Assembly: GCA_014155875.1 (NCBI GenBank)
Contig: JACEFZ010006352.1
Location: 1-64,000, forward strand
Direction of reading: 5' to 3'
DNA from: Cepaea nemoralis
Lineage: Eukaryota > Mollusca > Gastropoda > Stylommatophora > Helicidae
DNA: 64,000 nt
Numbering within the stretch: position 1 is the stretch's first letter; each line of letters starts with the position of its first letter. Below, piece by piece: positions 58,530 through 64,000 of the stretch. The position numbers and the translations under genes were made by a program. The notes below the pieces were generated by a model. That model saw nothing but the letters and a program-made list of their open reading frames with translations, was not told where the DNA came from and made no database searches.

Positions 58530-58700
58530 AGTTTAGCGACTTTTTCGTAATCCCGTATACTCTCGTGAGTAGCGTGACGTGCGTGAGAATCGATGGCGGT
58601 TCTCTCCACGTCGGTAACTTAGGGGTATGTGAGCCGGTCGCTCAGAAAGCAATGGTAAACTACTGAGCGTAATCTTGCCTTGTACATCACCACTAGCTGA
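58530..58700 (+). repeat. SINE-1 copy
   Basis: Head tagagtttagcgactttttc, then cgtgcgtgagaatcg, tcggtaacttaggggtatgt, ctcagaaagcaatggtaaac and tactgagcgtaatcttgcc. The tail is lost. Confidence 0.7.
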
Positions 58701-58734
58701 AAAAATAAATTTTTTTGGTTTGGTTGTAATAAGA

Positions 58735-58965
58735 TGATCAGGCTCTACTGGCGAAGGGCTTACGGATGCACATTGTAATCCCGCATACCGCGTTCGAAAC
58801 AAAGCTGTGGGCGATTTGACATAATCTTAATACAATAGTATGAATGCCGGTGGTTTGGAAACAATGACAAACTACCAAAAGTAAATTTACCAAGAAATCA
58901 CAAACAACCAAATATGTTTGTTTGAATGCGACGCCCCTTAAAGGATGTGGAACTACCTGACCTAA
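58735..58965 (+). repeat. SINE-1 variant copy
   Basis: Same variant head type as 35740 (cgaagggcttacggatgcac, gcgttcgaaacaaag). Core acaatgacaaactaccaaaa; tail tttgaatgcgacgcccctta then aaggatgtgg. Confidence 0.65.
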
Positions 58966-59076
58966 ATCAAATCAAATGATGAGACATACGTGGCAAACAT
59001 GTTTGTTTGAGTGCGACGCCCCTTAAAGGATGTGGAACTAACTGACCTAAATCAAATCAAATGATGAGACATACGT
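58911..59076 (+). repeat. ~83-bp tandem duplication of the SINE-1 tail
   Basis: atgtttgtttgaatgcgacg ... aaatcaaatgatgagacata cgtgg occurs twice in tandem with few differences. Confidence 0.9.
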
Positions 59077-59380
59077 GGTCAGGGTCCTTTGGGATCATAT
59101 GTATAGTGTGCAAACACAGATAAGTCATCATGACTGGGGAGAATGGTTCGCCAGGGAGTGACATAAGAAGCTGGCCGACAGTCAGAACTCCGAGGAAAAG
59201 CCAGTCGTACCACACTTCTATAGACCATTTTCTTCTATGCAATGAAACACGTGACACAGGATCTCCTTGGTTGCAACTCTTTTGCAACCTGTGTGAGACC
59301 GATCTTTGTTTTATTTTGCAACGATACAAGTGTACTTTGAATTCTACTTAGTGTGGACGTGACTAAGGGACGAAGTTGAT
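59077..59380. other. No recognised feature
   Basis: Short frames only. No family recognised. Confidence 0.35.
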
Positions 59381-59384
59381 TCCT

Positions 59385-59545
59385 GAGAAGATCTGTATAA
59401 TTAGCACTGCTATACGAATTGGTATGGGTGCCAGTCGTTTAGAAATAAATGGCAAACTAATGAACGTAAACTTACCAAGAGATCACAGCAGTAAAAAATG
59501 CTGGTGTTGACTGCGACGTTCTGTAATATATATGCAACTAACTAA
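59385..59545 (+). repeat. SINE-1 copy with (CTAA)-type end
   Basis: Core agaaataaatggcaaactaa, then cttaccaagagatcacagca and tail atgctggtgttgactgcgac with tatgcaactaactaaaaag. It is the clearest SINE-1 3' terminus in the window. Confidence 0.75.
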
Positions 59546-60040
59546 AAAGAAAACAATGTTTTCCCTGTGCATATAGTGTTCAGACAGTAACGTTTCATTC
59601 ACTCCAGCCAATGAACACGTGTGTTGTTTGCTGGGAGGGGATTACCATTTCACCATGAACATTTCACGAACCAATAGAATGCTATCCCAGTCAGTCACAA
59701 TGCTATTGACTACAATGCTTCGACATCATTTCGGAAGGTTTCCACCACAGCACGGTTTGAATAATAAAGCCCCGAATTCTCCAATATACACACGATGGAG
59801 CAATCATCATGGGGTCGTAATCTACAATGTGTTTCTGCTCATGTTTAGTAGTTTCATTTTTATAACACACTTTATTTACCTAACACATTTGAGAATTGAC
59901 ATCTACCGGAAACAGATGACAGCGGTTGGACAAACAGCCCAGCGTACATTGTTAATGTTGGCTGTATGGCAGCTTTACATGACTTTGCAATCAACCACAA
60001 CATTTATTGGATGTTTGTGATTTACTAGGCAACTGTACGT
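59546..60040. other. Unrecognised sequence with a 133-residue frame
   Basis: The plus frame 59619-60020 contains a hydrophobic stretch (VFLLMFSSFIFITHFIYL) that could span a membrane, but no domain, splice site or homologous copy was recognised. Not called as a gene. Confidence 0.3.
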
Positions 60041-60200
60041 TCTGTAGTTTGCCATTGATTTTTGAACAATCGACGCTCATACGATTTAAATCAAAGCAGT
60101 CTTCTCCCAAATCGCCCGTGACTGATTTTGAACCCCTGACTCGGTGTGTCGGGGAATTGTAAAACTGCTTTACCTAACTCCCACGCCACATACTCTGACA
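60041..60200 (-). repeat. SINE-1 variant, minus strand
   Basis: The complement reads gtggcgtgggagttaggtaa, a B-box-like aggggttcaaaatcag, cacgggcgatttgggagaag and atcaatggcaaac. It shows the core joined to yet another head. Confidence 0.6.
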
Positions 60201-60267
60201 GTGTACACTGATGTCGACATAAAATCATTAACCGACGTTTCTTGTTCGTATATTTGCGACACATACA

Positions 60268-60465
60268 TACACATTGGCACCTTGCCGTCTTGACAGACGA
60301 TAGTTTGTGCTTTAAAAAGGCATAATAACTTTTAACTATGGCGGTAGCGAGTGTGACTGATAAGGCCAATTTGCGCTGTAAATGTCCGTTCACAGTGGGT
60401 GCATGTGAACACGTGGTCATTTCCACCATCATGTACCATCTTACGTCTCAAACGCTTGATGTGTG
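60268..60465 (-). mobile_element. LINE-F 3' end, second copy
   Basis: About 195 bp nearly identical to 26813-27012 (cattggcaccttgccgtctt gacagacgatagtttg...). It encodes the terminal zinc finger region. 5'-truncated, and it ends 65 bp before the tyrosinase-like exon. Confidence 0.9.
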
Positions 60466-60529
60466 ATAGTATTATTTACAATATTTGCGAACAGATGTGA
60501 ATAATGTATGAATGTCCGCCCTTCACCAG

Positions 60530-60706
60530 CTACTACAAGCATCTTCTGGAGAGTACCTCGCCTTACCTTCCTGGCACCACTGACAGAACAACTGTGCCTA
60601 GACCCACACAACCAACCAGGAGGCGATGTGTGCGTAAAGAGTACCGTGCCTTGTCTGATGAGGAAAGGGGGCGCTTTCATGGCGCTGTCAATGCCCTTAA
60701 AAGAGA
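60530..60706 (+). CDS. Tyrosinase-like gene, second exon
   Basis: Begins after acceptor tgtccgcccttcaccag and ends at donor gacaca|gttagt in phase 0. It enters needing one base, which matches the phase-2 end of the exon at 54840. The peptide has YYKHLLESTSPYLPG, then RRRCVRKEYRALSDEERGRF with HGAVNALKRDT. RRCVRKEYR..(S/T)-(D)-EER-(R/x)-F-H-A-(V/I)-N-LK is a strongly conserved block just before the first copper-binding histidine region in molluscan tyrosinases. The copper-site exons are not in the window. Conserved residues look intact. Confidence 0.7.
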
Positions 60707-61040
60707 CACAGTTAGTAATATTTGTTGTTATTAATATAAACAATTATTATTAGTGTCATTTTCACCATCAACATCAGTGTCACAGAAAAAGGAACATAAA
60801 ACATTGATGACACACACAATTATTAGATCTCACGACATCAAGGAGACTGACAAAGAGTGATGACAAGCAGTTTCATAAATGACATGTTTACATCACGAAT
60901 AAATACAACGATGCTAAAGAGAAATGGCTTAATGGCTAAATGCAACGAATTAAACATCACCAACTATGATAATCAAACCGGACACAGGAAAATAAAGCAG
61001 ATATCAGGAAATCGTACTTGCATTCAAACAGGGTATACCC
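60707..61040. other. Intron start of tyrosinase-like gene, nothing recognised
   Basis: AT-rich unique sequence. Confidence 0.4.
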
Positions 61041-61043
61041 AGT

Positions 61044-61480
61044 AAATTTTGAAGCGCTACATAGAACCTGTACTTTTGTTTGGATGTGAAGCGTGGACAA
61101 TAAGCAGACGAGCTGAAAAACATCTTATGGCTGTGGAAATGTTGTTTCTGGGGAAAATACAAAGAATACCATGGACAGACTGAAAAACCAATGATCAATT
61201 CCTACAAGAAACAAACGAAAACAGTAAACTGATTAGAGAAATGTTACGTAGACATTCAACATTTTTTACACGTTATAAGAAGAAATGTATTGGAGAACTT
61301 GGTGACAACTGGCAAGATTTAGGTTAAAAGAACAAGGGGACGACACAGAAGTAAACACATGGATGGCTTGGCCACGTGGTATGGTAGAGACAAGAACATA
61401 GAGCATACCCACGACTCTGATGATCGTGTGAGATGATGAGACATGACTATCTACGCTTATCGGCATTGCCCAAGATGATG
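61044..61480 (+). pseudogene. LINE RT C-terminal fragment with 3' end
   Basis: RYIEPVLLFGCEAWTISRRA, KHLMAVEMLFLGKIQRIPW, a stop near 61182, then decayed frames to the family 3' end (atggatggcttggccacgtg, ggcattgcccaagatgatga). Same family as LINE-C. Confidence 0.8.
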
Positions 61481-61599
61481 ATGATATCCGGTCAAGGGAT
61501 GGAGATATCGTTGACAAAATCTTATGTAGATGGTCAGTACAAATTGAATAATTATTTTATGGGAACAGATGCGATATACTACAAATAAGAAAGGATCGC

Positions 61600-61777
61600 C
61601 CATGCTAACATGTGGAGAATCATATCAAGAACATGAATGAAAGATGGCAAAGCTCCAGGGAGGCACAATATCCCCGTAGAAATGTATGATGTTCTGGGAG
61701 AACTTGGCATAACGAAAATAACATAGTTCCTAAATAAAATATTTAACACTGGAAAGATATACTCAACTATCTACAGA
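61600..61777 (+). pseudogene. LINE RT finger fragment
   Basis: Reads ERWQ..KAPGRHNIPVEMYDV with LGELGITKIT and FLNKIFNTGKIYS. This is the N-terminal RT block that should precede motif A, cut off by the minus LINE that starts at 61778. Confidence 0.6.
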
Positions 61778-62082
61778 TCAGGTGTCATCATAATCATCTT
61801 CCACATTTACCGTCAAGCGTTGTAGGTAGGAATTTTAACGCCCGGTGGGAGGGAGTCGATAGTGTCATTCCGTGTGATTGTATTATACAATGTCTTTGAT
61901 GTCATCAGTCCATTTTCTTCTCGGCTGATCTGGTAACAGATCTTCTTTGGCCTAATGCTAATGCTGGTAGCAAATGGTGTTGTATTCTAACTAGATTAAC
62001 AAACTACTTGATCCTGTGCCTTTCAGTATATGTGACACAATGTGTTGATCCCACTATCTGTCTGATAACATCATTTATTACT

Positions 62083-62425
62083 CGCCCGGGACGCAGAAGT
62101 GTTTCCAAGGCACCAGGGCCGAGATCTATACTGGCCAAGACCTGCTGATACGTCCACTCCGTGCGTCCTGGGCAACAGGTCCCTTCGGGGACCTGGCTAA
62201 CATCAGTAGGATCGACGATTTCTCCGAAGCCGGAGAGTATCTGCCTGCATGGCGAGGAATCCACCAGTCTGCACACCAATAAGCCAGACATGGGACAACG
62301 GATACTCACGCAAACCTCAGGTCCTGTATGACATCACATTGATGTTGGACAAAAGGATGTCTTCATCCGACATACAGGACTTCGCGATGGAGCTCAAGCC
62401 AACGAACACAAGCAAGCAAACAAGC
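62083..62425 (+). mobile_element. Retroposon-like insert with (AAGC)n tail
   Basis: GC-richer segment ending gaacacaagcaagcaaacaa g, bounded by ttactcg/ttactag-like flanks that may be a short duplication. It resembles the tail of the LINE at 50438-50694. Probably a 5'-truncated or internally deleted relative. Uncertain. Confidence 0.45.
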
Positions 62426-62609
62426 ATTACTAGCCCTCTGATATTTAAGTTGGTAGCTCTTCTCAAGCATCAGATCTCTCTTGTTGATTTTGCGTAAGTG
62501 TGACATGGATAATGTCCAGACATGACATTGGTAGCATCGGTTGGTGTGAATATGCTATTTATTATGTCATTTTGCGGAAATATGTATATTTAGGTGTTTC
62601 AGTATGGGA

Positions 62610-62836
62610 GATGTCTGTGGCGAAGTGGTCAAGCCGTTTGACTCGTGCTCCGAAGGTTGTTGGTTCGATTCCGGGCAGCGTCCTTCGGTTTACGAGTTAA
62701 ATGTTTCGGAGACGCTAAAAGCTTACGGAGTTTGTGCTTTGTGCGACGCTTTCCGTGCTGCGGAAAGAGACCGAGCCATATGGGCTAAACCCCGGTGCAA
62801 TGAAGTCGACCCTGTCGACATTTAAGCGACTTTTTT
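62610..62836 (+). repeat. SINE-2, full-length with target duplication
   Basis: Head gatgtctgtggcgaagtggt and gttggttcgattccgggc (clean A and B boxes), and the same body and end as 56792-57029. A 9-bp duplication, agtatggga, lies at 62601-62609 and 62837-62845, inside the LINE-B copy. Confidence 0.9.
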
Positions 62837-63069
62837 AGTATGGGAAATAGTTGATTTATTAACGCACTTGCTTTATAACATCTATTTCCATGTCTCTGCC
62901 TATTCTGCCACTATCTGTGATTATGCATCCTGGATATTTAGATTCTTCTAGTTTTCATCACAATACCTAACATTTAAAATAAAAAATAATAATAATAATT
63001 AATAAAAACTCGAAACCGTGGAGTGCGTACATTACCAAACTTCTCATTTGTATTATAATGGGAATAATA

Positions 63070-63720
63070 ATAATAATCATCATCAAGTGCAAGACCAGCT
63101 GGCGAAGGCGTTCATCTCTCTCCACATATCTCGTTCTTTGATTGTCCGGATCAACTCTGCTGATGATATTCCTCCATGCCACTGTCTCAATCCATCCAGC
63201 ATCTGCCCTGCTGCCCCTCGATCTTTCCAGTTGTCACGATGTTCTCCGACGCCTCTCTCCTCATCACATGGCCAAAGAAAGCTGTTTGTCTCTTTCTTAT
63301 TGTTGTATATAATGTTTTAGTTTCATTAGCCTCTTTAAGGCAATAGTCGATGGTTTCTATGGCAGTCCAAGGAATTCGCAACTTACGTCTTAGGAACCAT
63401 AATTCTGTTAATTCCAAGTTCTGTCTAATTTATTCATTTACATTCCAAGATTCACTACCATACAGCAATCCAGGTTCTATAAATCACTTCAGCATATTCT
63501 TTATAACATTCAATGACAGTGACTTATTGCATAAGATACTTTTCATTTTCTGAAATGCAGTTTTTGCTTGCCCTAAATATGCTCCTAATCTCTGTTGTGC
63601 ACTTTCTGTCTGATGTTATAAATGCTCCTAGGTATTTAAAATAATCAATTTGGTTAAAAACTTTCCATTCGATTTCAATGTTACATTGTGGTGTCACATT
63701 TTTCTTTGATATCACTGTAA
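63070..63720 (-). pseudogene. LINE RT C-terminal fragment, minus strand
   Basis: CNIEIEWKVFNQIDYFKYLG with AFITSDRKCTTEIRS, a gap with decayed frame, LWFLRRKLRIPWTAIETIDY, KRQTAFFGHVMRREASENIV and GKIEGQQGRCWMD, then (ATT/ATG)n at the 3' end. A tail-only copy is at 9656-9705. Confidence 0.75.
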
Positions 63721-64000
63721 CAATATCAGTGTGGTAGGCGGGGCTATGGTTACACTTTAACCTTCAGGATAATTTCTGGCCAAGATACGGGTGTAATTGG
63801 TCCCCCGACCACTCAGGCCCATTGACTCTGCTTTCACTCATTCACTCGACCTAAGGGCTTTCACCTCTAGGGGCTCAATCCAGACGACACAACTCAACTC
63901 TGGCAACGTCAGTGTAATAGCATTTAATGTATAATAACACAATAGTACGGAAGAGGACAGATTTTCCTACCTAGTTTCGGAAGACTAACTTCTGCTGCTC
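63721..64000. other. No recognised feature
   Basis: Unique sequence to the window end. No exon or tRNA-like head was recognised. Confidence 0.35.

Larger units (their letters stand above)
61778..62970 (-). pseudogene. LINE-B family, second minus copy with two inserts
   Basis: 3' end words tcatcttccacatttaccgt and tacaatgtctttgatgtcat match 21984-22100, and tgctatttattatgtcattt tgcggaaatatgtatattta matches 22400-22440. An insert lies at about 62083-62425 and SINE-2 at 62610-62836. Coding sequence is badly decayed. Confidence 0.75.

Noticed and set aside
59619..60020. 133-residue ORF with a hydrophobic stretch as a membrane protein
   Set aside because: One hydrophobic segment in AT-rich DNA is expected by chance. 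No family or splice support.

Overview
This window is metazoan nuclear DNA with introns, dense retroelement debris, tRNA-derived SINEs and long satellites. It is most likely from a mollusc, perhaps a gastropod. That assignment is an inference: it rests on a tyrosinase-like exon with the CVRKEYR-type signature common in molluscan tyrosinases, on a peritrophin-like chitin-binding gene, and on the mix of LINE families. No prokaryotic genes, operons or CRISPR arrays were seen.

Host genes are few. The first, on the plus strand, is the 3' part of a secreted-type cysteine-rich gene. Its exons lie near 1838-1996, 3425-3604, 9329-9512 and 11251-11281, joined by phase-consistent splice sites; the last two complete a chitin-binding type-2 (CBM14) domain. 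The second, also plus, is the 5' part of a tyrosinase-like gene. It has a signal-peptide exon (54603-54840, with one apparent 1-base frameshift) and a phase-matched second exon (60530-60706). The copper-binding exons would lie beyond 64000.

The rest is mobile and repeated DNA. 4.5-8.1 kb: a 39-bp minisatellite interrupted by an RNase H-bearing LINE fragment, then an inverted SINE pair. 12.5-16 kb: a plus LINE with a minus LINE inserted in its reverse transcriptase, flanked by a 13-bp target duplication. 16.5-25.1 kb: a jockey/I-like LINE holding a Penelope-like GIY-YIG element, a large (GAA)n tract and a hAT transposon; the hAT itself holds a 50-bp Penelope fragment and a LINE fragment. 25.9-26.8 kb: a 53-bp minisatellite. 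26.8-29.0 kb: a nearly intact minus LINE ending in a C2H2 finger. 29-37 kb: mostly unrecognised sequence with an endonuclease fragment and SINEs. 37.8-41.5 kb: a CR1/L2-like LINE whose very long G-rich 3' region is shared with a second copy at 43 kb. 45.9-47.2 kb: a mariner with TIRs. 48.8-50.7 kb: a LINE ORF1 with zinc knuckles. 50.8-53.5 kb: an intact hAT with a 640-aa BED-finger transposase inside an (AT)n tract. 54.9-56.2 kb: a triplet-based satellite. 56.3-64 kb: LINE and SINE fragments, two of the SINEs with clear target duplications.

The elements worth most attention are the LINE with the G-rich 3' region, the SINE group sharing one core under different tRNA-like heads, the Penelope-like element with 257-bp inverted arms, and the two host genes.
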